Origin: Helicobacter cappadocius
GTDB taxonomy: Bacteria; Campylobacterota; Campylobacteria; Campylobacterales; Helicobacteraceae
Length of the DNA: 64,000 nt
Assembly (NCBI RefSeq): GCF_030688855.1
Contig: NZ_JAUYZK010000005.1
Location: forward strand, 1 to 64,000
Direction of reading: 5' to 3'
The notes beneath the pieces were generated by a model. It did not search any database. It was given only the letters and a program-made list of their open reading frames with translations, and was not told the origin of the DNA. The position numbers were made by a program, and so were the translations under genes. Positions within the stretch are counted from its first letter, which is position 1. Each line of letters opens with the position of its first letter. Below, one piece after another: positions 9,665 to 19,342 of this stretch.

Positions 9665-10983
9665 AGGTTGCCATTGTTGAAGATGATATTAATATGCGCA
9701 AAAGCTTGGAATTATTTTTTAGCGATAATGAAGATATTCAGATAGTTAGTTTCAAAAATCCCAAAGATGCCCTAAAAGTGCTTGATGATAGTTTTAATTT
9801 AGTGATTACTGATATCAATATGCCACAAATGGATGGATTAGAGTTTTTAAGAACACTTAATGGTCGATATGAAGCGATAGTGATTACAGGAAATGCAACA
9901 TTAAACAAAGCAATTGATTCTATTAGATTAGGAGTGAAGGATTTTTTCCAAAAACCATTTGAGCCTGAACTTTTATTAGAAGCCATCTATCGAAGTAAAA
10001 AACTCATCGAATTTCAAAAAAATCATCAAGAGAGTCCAAATACGATTCAAATTAAAGATAAATCAAAACAAACCACTGATTTTATAGCAACCTCAGAAGC
10101 ATTGCAAGGGGTCATAAAGGTAGCTCAAAAAGTTTCACTCACTGATGCGAGTGTCTTGCTTTTAGGGCAAAGTGGGGTAGGAAAGGAAGTATTTGCTAAA
10201 TTTATTCATAAGAATTCTCCAAGAAAACAAGCTCCATTTATAGCTATCAATATGGCAGCAATACCTGATCATTTGTTAGAATCAGAACTTTTTGGTTATG
10301 AGAAAGGAGCTTTTACTGACGCAAGCACATCAAAAGCAGGTCTTTTTGAATGTGCAAATGGTGGGAGTGTATTTTTAGATGAAATAGGAGAGATGCCATT
10401 GGTTCTTCAAAGTAAATTGCTCAGAGCAATTCAAGAAAAGGAAATTACAAGGCTTGGAAGTGCAAAAAACATAAAAATAGATGTCAGATTTATTTCTGCT
10501 ACTAATGCAAATCTTGAACAAAAAGTCCAAGACGGTGATTTTCGAGAAGATCTTTTTTTTAGACTTCAAACCGTTCCCATCCATATTCCTCCGCTTAAAG
10601 ACAGAAAAGAAGAAATTCTTCCTCTTGCGGAATGGAAGCTTAAAAATGTGCTAGAACAATATAATTTTCCAAAGAAAACTTTTTCTCCTGGAGCAAAAAA
10701 CAAAATGTTAGAATATGAGTGGTATGGAAATATTAGAGAGCTTTTATCTGTAGTTGAGAGGGCTACAATATTAAGCGAAGGAAAGTTTATAGAAGAAGAG
10801 GATTTATTTTTAGAAAGCAGAAATCCCAAAAAAAACTCTTCTAAAATAGCTACCCTTGAGATTGATTTAATCAAAGAGGTATATAAAGACTGCCAAGGCG
10901 ACCTTGTAAAGAGTGCTGAAATATTGGGAATGAATTTGGATATGCTCAAACATAAGATTGCTAAATATGGATTGAATTTTTAG
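9661..10983 (+). CDS. flgR: Sigma-54-dependent flagellar response regulator FlgR
   Basis: 440 aa NtrC-type activator of the RpoN flagellar genes, normally phosphorylated by FlgS. Receiver domain 1-115 with acidic pair D8/D9, phospho-acceptor D51, T76 and K98. AAA+ domain about 140-375 with Walker A GQSGVGKE at 169-176, sigma-54 contact loop GAFTDA at 216-221 (consensus GAFTGA) and Walker B VFLDE at 237-241. The last 40 residues (400-440) look like a weak Fis-type helix-turn-helix, a part that H. pylori FlgR (381 aa) is known to lack. A ribosome binding site (AAGGAG) lies in the end of the previous gene. Confidence 0.93.
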   Translation: MKVAIVEDDINMRKSLELFFSDNEDIQIVSFKNPKDALKVLDDSFNLVITDINMPQMDGLEFLRTLNGRYEAIVITGNATLNKAIDSIRLGVKDFFQKPFEPELLLEAIYRSKKLIEFQKNHQESPNTIQIKDKSKQTTDFIATSEALQGVIKVAQKVSLTDASVLLLGQSGVGKEVFAKFIHKNSPRKQAPFIAINMAAIPDHLLESELFGYEKGAFTDASTSKAGLFECANGGSVFLDEIGEMPLVLQSKLLRAIQEKEITRLGSAKNIKIDVRFISATNANLEQKVQDGDFREDLFFRLQTVPIHIPPLKDRKEEILPLAEWKLKNVLEQYNFPKKTFSPGAKNKMLEYEWYGNIRELLSVVERATILSEGKFIEEEDLFLESRNPKKNSSKIATLEIDLIKEVYKDCQGDLVKSAEILGMNLDMLKHKIAKYGLNF

Positions 10984-11032
10984 AAATATGTAGATTTGTG
11001 GGGATAAAATTCATAAAATTATGTTTAATTTA

Positions 11033-11041
11033 TGTTATAAT
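11033..11041 (+). promoter_or_regulatory. Extended -10 promoter (TGTTATAAT) for thrS operon
   Basis: A TGnTATAAT element lies 61 bases upstream of the thrS start. The short leader shows no T-box-like features, so transcription of thrS-infC-rpmI-rplT probably starts here without a tRNA-sensing leader. Confidence 0.6.
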
Positions 11042-11101
11042 TAGCGTTTTTTAGAGTTCTCAAATTACTATATAACCCATATCTAGAAGGTAATATTAAA
11101 T

Positions 11102-12913
11102 ATGTCCGAAGTTATAGGCATAAAACATGATAATAAAATTTTTGATACCCAGACTGCGAAGCAAGAAGGCATTAAAGGTCAAGAGATATACTTTGATAAC
11201 TCCGCAGATGCACTGTCTATAATCAGGCATTCTTGTGCCCATCTGATGGCACAAGCCATTAAAGAACTCTATAGTGATGCGAAATTTTTCGTCGGTCCTG
11301 TTGTAGATGAAGGGTTTTATTATGATTTTAAAACTAGCTCAAAAATTACCGAAGAAGATTTGAATGTTATTGAAAAGAAAATGAAAGAGATTGCAAAAAA
11401 AGCTCTTCCAATAACAAAAGAGACTATCACCAAACAAGAAGCGATCCAAAAGTTTTTGGGTGATGAACTTAAGCAGGTGGTAATGAGTAAGATACCCGGA
11501 GATAAGTTTGGCGTTTATAGACAAGGTAATTTTGAGGATTTATGTCGTGGGCCACATTTACCAAATACAAAACTCTTGCATAGTTTTAAGCTAACTAAGC
11601 TTGCAGGTGCGTATTTGGGTGGTGATGAAAAAGCTGAGATGCTTACTCGGATATATGGTGTAGCATTTGCAGATAAAGAAAACTTAAATACCTATATTCA
11701 TCAGCTTGAAGAAGCTAAAAAAAGAGATCATAGAAAGCTTGGTCTTGAAATGGGTCTTTTTGGATTTGATGAAGAGATTGGTGCAGGACTTCCAATATGG
11801 CTTCCTAAAGGTGCAAGATTGCGTAGGAGAATTGAGGAGTTACTCACTAGGGCATTAATTGTAAGGGAATATGAGCCTGTAAGGGGTCCTGAGATACTCA
11901 AGAGTAGTGTCTGGAAAGTTAGTGGTCATTATGATAATTATAAAGAAAATATGTATTTTACCGTGATAGATGATGTGGAGTATGGTATAAAACCTATGAA
12001 TTGCGTGGGGCATATTAAAGTCTATCAAAGTTCAATAAGAAGTTATCGTGAGCTTCCATTGCGGTTTTATGAATATGGAGTGGTTCATCGCCATGAAAAA
12101 AGCGGAGTATTGCACGGACTTTTAAGGGTAAGGGAATTCACTCAAGATGATGCACATATCTTTTGCCAACCTTCTCAAATCAAAGATGAGGTGAGTAATA
12201 TTATCGATTTTACTCGTAAGATTATGGGAGCATTTGGTTTTAACTATGAAATGGAACTTTCGACCAAACCCTCAAAATCTATCGGTAGTGATGAAGTGTG
12301 GCAAGTAGCGACTAATGCCCTAGAAGATGCACTTAAGAGTAATGGTATTGATTATAAAATAGATGTTGGTGGAGGGGCTTTTTATGGTCCTAAGATAGAT
12401 ATTAAAATCACAGATGCTATTGGCAGGAAGTGGCAATGTGGTACGGTGCAGATTGATATGAATTTGCCTGAAAGATTTAATTTGCAATATACCGATAAAG
12501 ATAATACTTATCGACAGCCAGTTATGATTCACAGGGCTATTTTAGGTTCTTTTGAGCGATTTGTAGCAATTTTGACAGAGCATTTTGGAGGAGAGTTTCC
12601 ATTTTTTATTGCACCTACTCAGATTGTCTTGATACCTATTTCTGAAGAACAGATTCCTTATGCACAAGAAATTAAGAAGCAGCTTTTAAGCATAGGGGCA
12701 TATGCTGAAATAATGGATAAGAATGAAACTTTGAATAAAAAAATAAGAAATGCGGAAAAACAAAGGGTTCCTATGATAGCAGTTATAGGAGCTAAAGAGG
12801 TTGAAGAGAGAATATTGTCTATTAGAGATAGGCAGTCAAAAACTCAATACCAGATACAAGAAAAGGAGTTTTTAAATATGGTAGAAATCAAAATGAAAGA
12901 GGTTAGCTTTTGA
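11102..12913 (+). CDS. thrS: Threonyl-tRNA synthetase
   Basis: 603 aa class II synthetase charging tRNA-Thr. Editing domain with [10 protein letters not shown] and CRGPHLPN; catalytic core with the zinc ligands in [17 protein letters not shown] and MIHRAILGS; anticodon-binding domain at the C-terminus. Compared with E. coli ThrRS (642 aa), the first domain is short: only about 40 residues come before the editing motif, so a complete TGS domain is missing. infC begins within its stop codon, which ties the two genes together in one operon. Confidence 0.97.
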   Translation: MSEVIGIKHDNKIFDTQTAKQEGIKGQEIYFDNSADALSIIRHSCAHLMAQAIKELYSDAKFFVGPVVDEGFYYDFKTSSKITEEDLNVIEKKMKEIAKKALPITKETITKQEAIQKFLGDELKQVVMSKIPGDKFGVYRQGNFEDLCRGPHLPNTKLLHSFKLTKLAGAYLGGDEKAEMLTRIYGVAFADKENLNTYIHQLEEAKKRDHRKLGLEMGLFGFDEEIGAGLPIWLPKGARLRRRIEELLTRALIVREYEPVRGPEILKSSVWKVSGHYDNYKENMYFTVIDDVEYGIKPMNCVGHIKVYQSSIRSYRELPLRFYEYGVVHRHEKSGVLHGLLRVREFTQDDAHIFCQPSQIKDEVSNIIDFTRKIMGAFGFNYEMELSTKPSKSIGSDEVWQVATNALEDALKSNGIDYKIDVGGGAFYGPKIDIKITDAIGRKWQCGTVQIDMNLPERFNLQYTDKDNTYRQPVMIHRAILGSFERFVAILTEHFGGEFPFFIAPTQIVLIPISEEQIPYAQEIKKQLLSIGAYAEIMDKNETLNKKIRNAEKQRVPMIAVIGAKEVEERILSIRDRQSKTQYQIQEKEFLNMVEIKMKEVSF

Positions 12914-13425
12914 GTAAAGAAGAATTATTACTGAACGAAGAGATTGATTTTTCGGAAGTTAGATGTATAGGAGATGATGGAGAGATATTTGGGGTGATTT
13001 CTTCATCAGAGGCTCAAAAAATTGCGAATTCTAGAGGTCTTGATCTTGTCTTGATTTCACCCAATGCAACTCCACCTGTATGCAAGGTGATGGATTATGG
13101 TAAATACCGTTATCAGGCAGAAAAAAAACTCAAGGAAGCAAAGAAAAAGCAAAAGCAAATTGATATTAAAGAGATAAAACTCTCTACTCAAATTGCTCAA
13201 AATGATATCAATTATAAAGTTAAACATGCTAGAGAATTCATAGAAGAAGGCAAACATGTGAAATTCAAGGTAGTTTTAAAGGGTCGTGAAAATAGCGATC
13301 CAAAAGTTGGTTTGGTTGTTTTAGATCGGGTTAATGCAATGATGGAAGATATTGCTACACCTGAAAAAGAACCAAAGACTGAAGGTAGATATGTATCTTG
13401 GCTTTTTGTGCCTAAGAAAAAATAA
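12910..13425 (+). CDS. infC: Translation initiation factor IF-3
   Basis: 171 aa. IF-3 binds the 30S subunit and checks start codon choice. The N-domain (VRCIGDDGE, then [17 protein letters not shown]) and the long Lys-rich linker are clear; the C-domain has KVVLKGRE. The only start that gives the full N-domain is TTG at 12910, with AGAGG eight bases upstream. A non-AUG start is a known feature of infC (AUU in E. coli), where it allows IF-3 to limit its own synthesis. Confidence 0.97.
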   Translation: MSKEELLLNEEIDFSEVRCIGDDGEIFGVISSSEAQKIANSRGLDLVLISPNATPPVCKVMDYGKYRYQAEKKLKEAKKKQKQIDIKEIKLSTQIAQNDINYKVKHAREFIEEGKHVKFKVVLKGRENSDPKVGLVVLDRVNAMMEDIATPEKEPKTEGRYVSWLFVPKKK

Positions 13426-13462
13426 ACGTAATAGAATTTAATCTTATGAAAGGAGAAAAACA

Positions 13463-13657
13463 ATGCCAAAGATGAAAACAAATCGTGGTGCAGCCAAAAG
13501 ATTCAAACTAAAAAAGAATCTTATAAAACGTGGAAGTGCTTTTAAAAGTCATATTTTGACAAAAAAAAGTCCGCAACGTAAAGCTAATTTGAATGCACCC
13601 AAGTATGTTCATAGTGCGAACATTGATTCTGTAAAAAATATGCTTTGCAAAGCATAA
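13463..13657 (+). CDS. rpmI: 50S ribosomal protein L35
   Basis: 64 aa, very basic, with the L35 pattern [15 protein letters not shown] at the start. A strong ribosome binding site (AAAGGAG) precedes it. It lies in the usual infC-rpmI-rplT order. Confidence 0.98.
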   Translation: MPKMKTNRGAAKRFKLKKNLIKRGSAFKSHILTKKSPQRKANLNAPKYVHSANIDSVKNMLCKA

Positions 13658-13677
13658 ATAATACAGGAAAGTGGCTC

Positions 13678-13730
13678 TCCTCTTAATAGAGGGAAAGTTT
13701 AGTCGATAAGACTTGCACCTAGTAATAGGT
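13678..13730 (+). promoter_or_regulatory. Three hairpins in the rpmI-rplT spacer; possible L20 autoregulation site
   Basis: The 86-base spacer can fold three short stems in a row: TCCTCT with AGAGGG (13678-13693), AGTC with GACT (13701-13713) and ACCTA with TAGGT (13717-13730), directly before the rplT ribosome binding site. In E. coli and B. subtilis L20 represses this operon by binding structured mRNA nearby; the same role here is an inference. Confidence 0.4.
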
Positions 13731-13743
13731 TAAGGAGAAAAAT

Positions 13744-14094
13744 ATGAGAGTAAAAACAGGTGTTGTTAGAAGAAGAAGACACAAAAAGATTTTAAAACTC
13801 GCTAGAGGTTTTTATAGCGGTAGAAGAAAGCATTTTAGGAAAGCCAAAGAACAACTTGAAAGAAGTATGTATTATGCTTTTCGCGACAGAAAACAGAAAA
13901 AAAGAGATTTTCGAAGTTTGTGGATTGTAAGAATTAATGCAGCTTGCAGAATTAATGACATCAGTTATTCTAAATTTATGCATGGTCTTAAGTTAGCAAA
14001 CATTGATTTAGACAGAAAGATTCTTGCAGATATGGCAATGAATGATCCGACTGCATTTGCTAAAATTGTGCAGAGTGCAAAAAAATCCCTCTAA
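13744..14094 (+). CDS. rplT: 50S ribosomal protein L20
   Basis: 116 aa with the typical very basic N-terminal arm ([17 protein letters not shown]) that reaches into 23S rRNA during assembly, and a globular C-terminus (INAACR motif). Ribosome binding site AAGGAG. It ends the thrS operon and is followed by a clear terminator. Confidence 0.98.
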   Translation: MRVKTGVVRRRRHKKILKLARGFYSGRRKHFRKAKEQLERSMYYAFRDRKQKKRDFRSLWIVRINAACRINDISYSKFMHGLKLANIDLDRKILADMAMNDPTAFAKIVQSAKKSL

Positions 14095-14105
14095 TCCCTA
14101 CAGAT

Positions 14106-14136
14106 GACTATGATTAAATCATAGTCCTTTTTCTTT
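14106..14136 (+). terminator. Rho-independent terminator of the thrS-rplT operon
   Basis: A 9-bp perfect stem GACTATGAT / ATCATAGTC with a 3-base loop is followed by CCTTTTTCTTT. It starts 12 bases after the rplT stop. Confidence 0.85.
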
Positions 14137-14192
14137 ATATAAGACTTATTATTGTGTGGTATAGATAAGTAAAAGCAAGAATCTAGGAGAAT

Positions 14193-14738
14193 TCAAGCTG
14201 TTTTCTTACGTGTCCTTGGCGTAGATACTTTTGTTGTGGTGGGAGACTTTTTGGACAATAAGACAATTCTCCATACAAAAGAAATACTTAATGTAACAAG
14301 CAAGATCTTAAAGAGCATTTCGCTTTGGGTATGAATACTTTCAAATTCTGGAGTAGCAGTATAAGCGGCCCCCATATTTTGTGCCTCGAGAATAGCAGGA
14401 GTGTAATAAAGTGAAAAAAGAAATATAAGCAAAATACTCAAAATATTGATTCCTAAAAGAATAATGGAGGGTTTAATTGTAGATTTAAATACCGATAATT
14501 CATAAATGATAATAATGATCGCTGTAAAATTCAACAAATAATTAAGTTTAATAAAAATTTGTGTCATCAAGATGCCAGAATCATATTGGGTGATACCTAA
14601 GCTAGGGAGATAACTGTAAGCATTAAAGATAATAGGGGCAACAACAGCTCCAGAAATTATCATCGCACCAATACAAGCACCTATTAACCAAAGATATATA
14701 GCACTGATTAATTGAATAAGGGAAGTCAATTTATTCAT
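14193..14738 (-). CDS. DUF4149-like four-helix membrane protein
   Basis: 181 aa from the ATG at 14738, which has AGGAG five bases upstream; a longer in-frame start at 14768 has no such site. Four hydrophobic segments (about residues 7-34, 57-77, 88-110 and 142-158) and a basic Thr/Lys/Arg-rich tail (TPRTRKK). The pattern resembles DUF4149/TMEM205-type inner membrane proteins of Campylobacterota. No catalytic residues are evident; function unknown. Confidence 0.75.
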   Translation of the reverse strand: MNKLTSLIQLISAIYLWLIGACIGAMIISGAVVAPIIFNAYSYLPSLGITQYDSGILMTQIFIKLNYLLNFTAIIIIIYELSVFKSTIKPSIILLGINILSILLIFLFSLYYTPAILEAQNMGAAYTATPEFESIHTQSEMLFKILLVTLSISFVWRIVLLSKKSPTTTKVSTPRTRKKTA

Positions 14739-14785
14739 TAAAACTCCTGTAAAAATAAGTATAATCATACCAAAAGGAGCATAAA

Positions 14786-15532
14786 ATGAAAATATTATTC
14801 AGTCCTTCTGAAGGAAAAAATCTTACAAAAATTATTTCAACAAAAGATAACTTTGAATTTTTAGACGCTTTGCCACTATCCACAGATATTGTAAAAGATA
14901 ATTTTTTGCAATATTTAGAAATTCTCAAAGAAGATGATAATGTTATTTCTAAACTTTTTGGTACTAAAAGTCTCAAATCAAAATCACTACTTGATGAAAT
15001 GACTTTATGTTTAAATATCGCAAAATCCAGCACACAGGAAGCGATTAGACTATATCAAGGAGTTGCTTATAAGGCTCTAGATTTTCCAACACTCCCAGAT
15101 AATGCGCAAAAATACATTCTTGAAAATGTATTAATTTTTAGTAATCTTTTTGGAATGATTAGAGCAGGGGACAAATTGCCTTTTTATAAATATAATCAAA
15201 ATTTTAAATATGGTGGATTTGGAGTTGCCCAATTCTATAAAAAACTTGCCCCGATGATTGATATATATTTAGAAAATCAAAAAGTACTTGATTTGAGAGC
15301 AGAAATTTATATAAAAGCCTATCCTCTCAAATATGAGCATACCCAGATAGAGTTCTTAAAAAATGGTAAAAAAGTGAGCCATTATGCAAAATATTACCGT
15401 GGTATTTATCTAAAAGAAATAAGTCAAAAACAATGCGATAAGTTTGAGGATATAGAGATTGAAGGATTGAAATTTGTTGACACAAAACATCATAAGAATA
15501 CCACGATTTTAAGTTATGAGATTATTTCTTGA
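14786..15532 (+). CDS. yaaA: YaaA-family peroxide stress protein
   Basis: 248 aa. It begins MKILFSPSEGKN, like the LISPAK start of YaaA (DUF328), and carries the family pattern ALDFPTLP (where E. coli has the GLDA region), FGMIRAGDKLPFYK and a C-terminal hairpin-helix-hairpin region. In E. coli YaaA lowers free iron and protects DNA under peroxide stress. Single gene, divergent from the membrane protein at 14.2 kb, with GGAG before ATG. Its end overlaps the 3' end of the minus-strand transporter gene by 11 bases. Confidence 0.88.
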   Translation: MKILFSPSEGKNLTKIISTKDNFEFLDALPLSTDIVKDNFLQYLEILKEDDNVISKLFGTKSLKSKSLLDEMTLCLNIAKSSTQEAIRLYQGVAYKALDFPTLPDNAQKYILENVLIFSNLFGMIRAGDKLPFYKYNQNFKYGGFGVAQFYKKLAPMIDIYLENQKVLDLRAEIYIKAYPLKYEHTQIEFLKNGKKVSHYAKYYRGIYLKEISQKQCDKFEDIEIEGLKFVDTKHHKNTTILSYEIIS

Positions 15533-16418
15533 CTTTTTTGAAATGATTTGGTTCAAATAGATTGATAAAATAGATGCCCAACATCGCAATTCCCCCTCCG
15601 ATAATAGTATGGAGACTTGGGGTTTCGCCAAGTATAGCCCAAGAAAATAATAATGCAAAAACAGGAACTAGAAGCGTAAAACTCCCACCTCTGTTGATTC
15701 CTAATATATGCACACCTTTATAGAAAATAGTGGTAGCAAAAGTAGTAGAAAGTAATCCAACAATAAGCATACATATCCAGAATATATTCCCAAGATTTTT
15801 TGCTTCAGAAAAACCAAATATAAAAAATGATGGAAAAAAGACTATGAAGCTAAAAACTGAAGAATAAAAATTTAACGCAATAGCATTCATGTAAGATGTA
15901 GCACTTTTTGATGAAAGGGTAATCGATCCCCACAACAGTGCTGCAATGAGAAAAATCACATTAAATTGTGTAAATAAAGAAGAAATATGATTAAGTCCGA
16001 GTAAAAACCCGCCAGAGAGCAGACCCAAAAAAAGACCCACTTTTTCTCGCCTCAATAAAGTGCTATGGTGGATAAAAGTACCTACAATGGAGGCAAGTAT
16101 GGGTGCTAGAGTGGTTACAATAACTCCTGCACTTCCTGCATCACCCAAAGATAACCCAACAAAAAAAAGTATTGAGTAAGAAGCATTAAATACTGAAGTG
16201 AGAAAAACTCCCTTAAAACTCTTTTTTGGTATTTTGAACGGAATTTTGAGATAAATCATTATGGGAATAAAAGAAAGTGCAACCAGTCCAAATCTTATGG
16301 AAGCGGTTTCATACGGAGATAAATATTCAACCATTATTTTAGATAGAGGCCAAGAAAGACCCCAGAATGCCATAGCAATGAGCAATAGTAATGAAAAAAT
16401 AAGTTCTTTATTTTTCAA
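15522..16418 (-). CDS. EamA-family (DMT) transporter
   Basis: 298 aa with about ten hydrophobic helices in two EamA repeats and a basic end (FKKVKK). Drug/metabolite transporter superfamily; the substrate cannot be read from the sequence. Its start overlaps the DUF455 stop by 4 bases (ATGA), so it is translationally coupled and part of the run dynamin pair-DUF455-transporter on the minus strand. Confidence 0.88.
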   Translation of the reverse strand: MKNKELIFSLLLLIAMAFWGLSWPLSKIMVEYLSPYETASIRFGLVALSFIPIMIYLKIPFKIPKKSFKGVFLTSVFNASYSILFFVGLSLGDAGSAGVIVTTLAPILASIVGTFIHHSTLLRREKVGLFLGLLSGGFLLGLNHISSLFTQFNVIFLIAALLWGSITLSSKSATSYMNAIALNFYSSVFSFIVFFPSFFIFGFSEAKNLGNIFWICMLIVGLLSTTFATTIFYKGVHILGINRGGSFTLLVPVFALLFSWAILGETPSLHTIIGGGIAMLGIYFINLFEPNHFKKVKK

Positions 16419-17245
16419 TAGATTACCTTTTGTTTTGTGGCATTGATAATATCCAGAATTTCATTTTCTTCAAAACCAGCTATTATTCTTGCCTCAATAT
16501 TTGGTATTTTGCCTATGATAGAAAAATTTGAAAATCTTTTTACAAATGTATTAAAAGATAGATTTGTTGTATTGGTATATTTCCACCATTTGTTTCCCTT
16601 ATTTACATGTGAAATTTCATCTCTTAGAATAATTTCAAGAACTTGAATGATTTTAGATTTGATAGGATGTGAAGAGGTTTTTATTTTTTCAACTACGAAG
16701 GGATTGGCATCTAATCCCATCGCTTCAAGACCTTTATGAACTAAGCCCATGCGATCAAAAACAGAAGAGCTAGTCAATACCATTGCTTCATATAGATTAT
16801 TATGAACATCAAAATCCCCATAACTAAACCCCAAATCATTGAGAATATTTTGCAACAATTTAAAGTGATTTATTTCCTGATTTGCGACTTCTAGCCAGTC
16901 TTTGTAATATTGTGTGGGGAGATTTTGAAATCTATAAGCAGCATCGAGTGCCAAATCGATAGCACTGTATTCAATATGGGCTAGAGAGTGGATTATTTTA
17001 GCTAGATTTTGGTTGCTTTGAAGCATCTTTGGACGAGATATTTTTGTAGGATGAACAATATTACAAAAACCTGCATAGGACGGATTTTTTTGATTTTTTG
17101 GCAAGTAATTATGATCCATATGATTTTTTTGATCTAAAAAATTTGAATAAAAATCTTCAAATAAGGTAAATTTATCTAATGGGTTAGGGCAAAATAAAAC
17201 ATTCTCAAGAGAAGAAAAAAATTCATTCATTTTTTTAGTTTCCAT
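16415..17245 (-). CDS. DUF455 ferritin-like protein
   Basis: About 276 aa. DUF455 proteins are predicted ferritin-like di-iron proteins distantly related to MiaE. Visible iron-ligand-like motifs: AHIEYSAIDLALD, NQEINHF and RDEISHVNKG, i.e. repeated E-x2-H patterns on helices. Start chosen at the ATG at 17245; a TTG 12 bases upstream and another ATG at 17230 are also possible. It is coupled to the transporter gene by a 4-base overlap. The biological substrate is unknown. Confidence 0.82.
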   Translation of the reverse strand: METKKMNEFFSSLENVLFCPNPLDKFTLFEDFYSNFLDQKNHMDHNYLPKNQKNPSYAGFCNIVHPTKISRPKMLQSNQNLAKIIHSLAHIEYSAIDLALDAAYRFQNLPTQYYKDWLEVANQEINHFKLLQNILNDLGFSYGDFDVHNNLYEAMVLTSSSVFDRMGLVHKGLEAMGLDANPFVVEKIKTSSHPIKSKIIQVLEIILRDEISHVNKGNKWWKYTNTTNLSFNTFVKRFSNFSIIGKIPNIEARIIAGFEENEILDIINATKQKVIY

Positions 17246-17311
17246 CGATATATCCAAAAAATTATCATTAGTATTAAAAATACCAATGTTTCATAGAGAA
17301 AATTTTTTATA

Positions 17312-19342
17312 TCAGGCATTGGACTTCTCTGGGGGCACGGACATGTCTTGGTGGATTTTAGCAATCATTTTTTCAAGCAATTCTAGGTCATATATTTTTT
17401 TTTCAATAAGGTTATATTTTTGATTTCCAAGTTGAATTATTTCTTTGTTGAGCATTTCAAATATTTCTATGAGTGCCCCATCTTTATTTAAGGTCTGCAA
17501 GTATTCTTCCATAGAAAAGTTTTTATCGATAATTATGTTGAGATATTCTTTTGTTAGAGCTGTGGAGGTCTTTGCTGTATTGAGACTAGCCTCATTGAGT
17601 TCTTTGTGAAAATGTTGTAGTAGTAGTGAAATGGTATGTTTTATGAGGAGTTCTCGTCTTGCCTGTAGTTGTGTGCTTATTTTACAAAATAAAACTTGGA
17701 GTTCTTTGTCGGTTTCTGAAATAATTTCTACAAAATCTAGCACAATATTTTCATAGATATTGGAAGCAAAAATGCGCAAATTGTTATAACTAAAATCACT
17801 TAAAATATCATCTTTTTTCTTGATAAGCTCATTTTTTGTTTGCCATTTTTTGAGCTCAGCGATGAACTCATTAAGGGAGTTTTCAAACATAGAACTAACA
17901 TTGAGGGTGAATTTTGTGAATTTATAATAGAGTGCCTTGTATGTTCTGTATGGTCTTGATTTTTGATTAAGTAGTTCTTGATATATTGTTTCAGAGTCAA
18001 TCTCATAAGACTTGAAAGTTTTCTTTTTTCCTTTTAATATTTGGAAAAAATTTGGATTTTGTAGAAAAACCTTTGTTTTGTATGGATATGTGTTTTTTAA
18101 AATACTCTCAATAATGTTATTTCGATCAAAATCCAAACTTGTAAAAAAGAAATTTAATTCTTCTGTAATCTTATTCTTAATAATTTCCATTTCTTTAGAA
18201 AGGTTTTCTATACTCAAACGAAGTAGAATTTTGAATTTAGCATAGATATTGGCAATATCAGAGTAATTTTTTTTGATTTTTCCAATAGTAATAATAAGTT
18301 CATTTTTGATAATTTCTTCTTTTTTTCTTCTAGCTGTTGGAATAATATATGAATTTAGACGTTCAAAAATAGCATTGAGGTTTGTTTTTTGTTCCTGTAG
18401 ATCTTTTGGGATTGGTGCTCGGTTTTTATAAAATATCTTGATGCTTTCTTGAGTATCTGCAAATGCTTGTGTTAATAATTTCTGATGTATTTTGAAAGTT
18501 TCAGATTTGATATTTGAGTATTCTTGAAAGAGTCTTTGAAGTTCTTTTTGAACAAATAGCTGTTCATCAATGGCAAGTTCTTTGTATAAGATAATAGGAG
18601 ATATAGGTAAAATATCTCTAAATATTTCTCCAAAATGATCTTTGATAAAGCTTAATGAGGGAATAATATCCTCTGGTTTTTCAAGCACATCAATATGACT
18701 TAGAATACACAAAGAAGTATCCATCTTCTTTTGAATATGGGATTTGAAGGTATTTAATTCTTCCATATTCGCTAGATCGTCGATGCGATTTATCCATATA
18801 AGTATATCGCTTTGACTGATTTTTTCAGTAGTGAGTTTGATGCTCTTTTCGTCACTTAGATCAATATCTGGATATTTGTAAATAACCAAATCTTTGAGAA
18901 TGGGAATGGGAAAATTAATCTCAAAATAGGCAATTTTATCAAGTTCTTCCTTGGTGAGGGCACTTAAGGATAAAGTGTTTAGCCCTGTGTTTGTATGATC
19001 TTTGTGATATGCGATGATAGATCTTGTATGCCCATAACCGATGATGTAAGTTTTTTTCGCGTGAGTTGGATCACTAGGAATGATGTGGCTTTGTAAAATG
19101 GTATTGATAAAGGTTGATTTACCGCTATGTTTGGACCCAAAGATAGAAACTTTTAATGGCTCTTTGCAATTTTGGTCTAGTTTTTTTGTAAGATTTTTTA
19201 GCTCAATAGAAGGGGAAAACTTATCTTGAGTTAGTTTATAGCCAACTTCCTTTATCAAGCCTTTTATTCCTGACTCGAATTTTGGTGAAAGGTTGTTTTG
19301 AATATTTTGATACTCTTTAATAAAACTTGAAATGCAACTCAT
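17312..19342 (-). CDS. Dynamin-like GTPase, second of a pair
   Basis: 676 aa. P-loop GSKHSGKST at residues 69-77 near the N-terminus, then a poor G3 (PDID in place of DxxG) and a G4-like SHID, followed by about 450 residues of long amphipathic helices typical of the dynamin stalk. Two adjacent genes of this kind match the C. jejuni pair Cj0411/Cj0412 (DLP1/DLP2), which form a membrane-tethering complex. The ATG overlaps the stop of the upstream partner by 4 bases, so equal production is likely. No transmembrane segment is obvious; membrane binding probably uses a paddle in the helical part. Confidence 0.85.
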   Translation of the reverse strand: MSCISSFIKEYQNIQNNLSPKFESGIKGLIKEVGYKLTQDKFSPSIELKNLTKKLDQNCKEPLKVSIFGSKHSGKSTFINTILQSHIIPSDPTHAKKTYIIGYGHTRSIIAYHKDHTNTGLNTLSLSALTKEELDKIAYFEINFPIPILKDLVIYKYPDIDLSDEKSIKLTTEKISQSDILIWINRIDDLANMEELNTFKSHIQKKMDTSLCILSHIDVLEKPEDIIPSLSFIKDHFGEIFRDILPISPIILYKELAIDEQLFVQKELQRLFQEYSNIKSETFKIHQKLLTQAFADTQESIKIFYKNRAPIPKDLQEQKTNLNAIFERLNSYIIPTARRKKEEIIKNELIITIGKIKKNYSDIANIYAKFKILLRLSIENLSKEMEIIKNKITEELNFFFTSLDFDRNNIIESILKNTYPYKTKVFLQNPNFFQILKGKKKTFKSYEIDSETIYQELLNQKSRPYRTYKALYYKFTKFTLNVSSMFENSLNEFIAELKKWQTKNELIKKKDDILSDFSYNNLRIFASNIYENIVLDFVEIISETDKELQVLFCKISTQLQARRELLIKHTISLLLQHFHKELNEASLNTAKTSTALTKEYLNIIIDKNFSMEEYLQTLNKDGALIEIFEMLNKEIIQLGNQKYNLIEKKIYDLELLEKMIAKIHQDMSVPPEKSNA

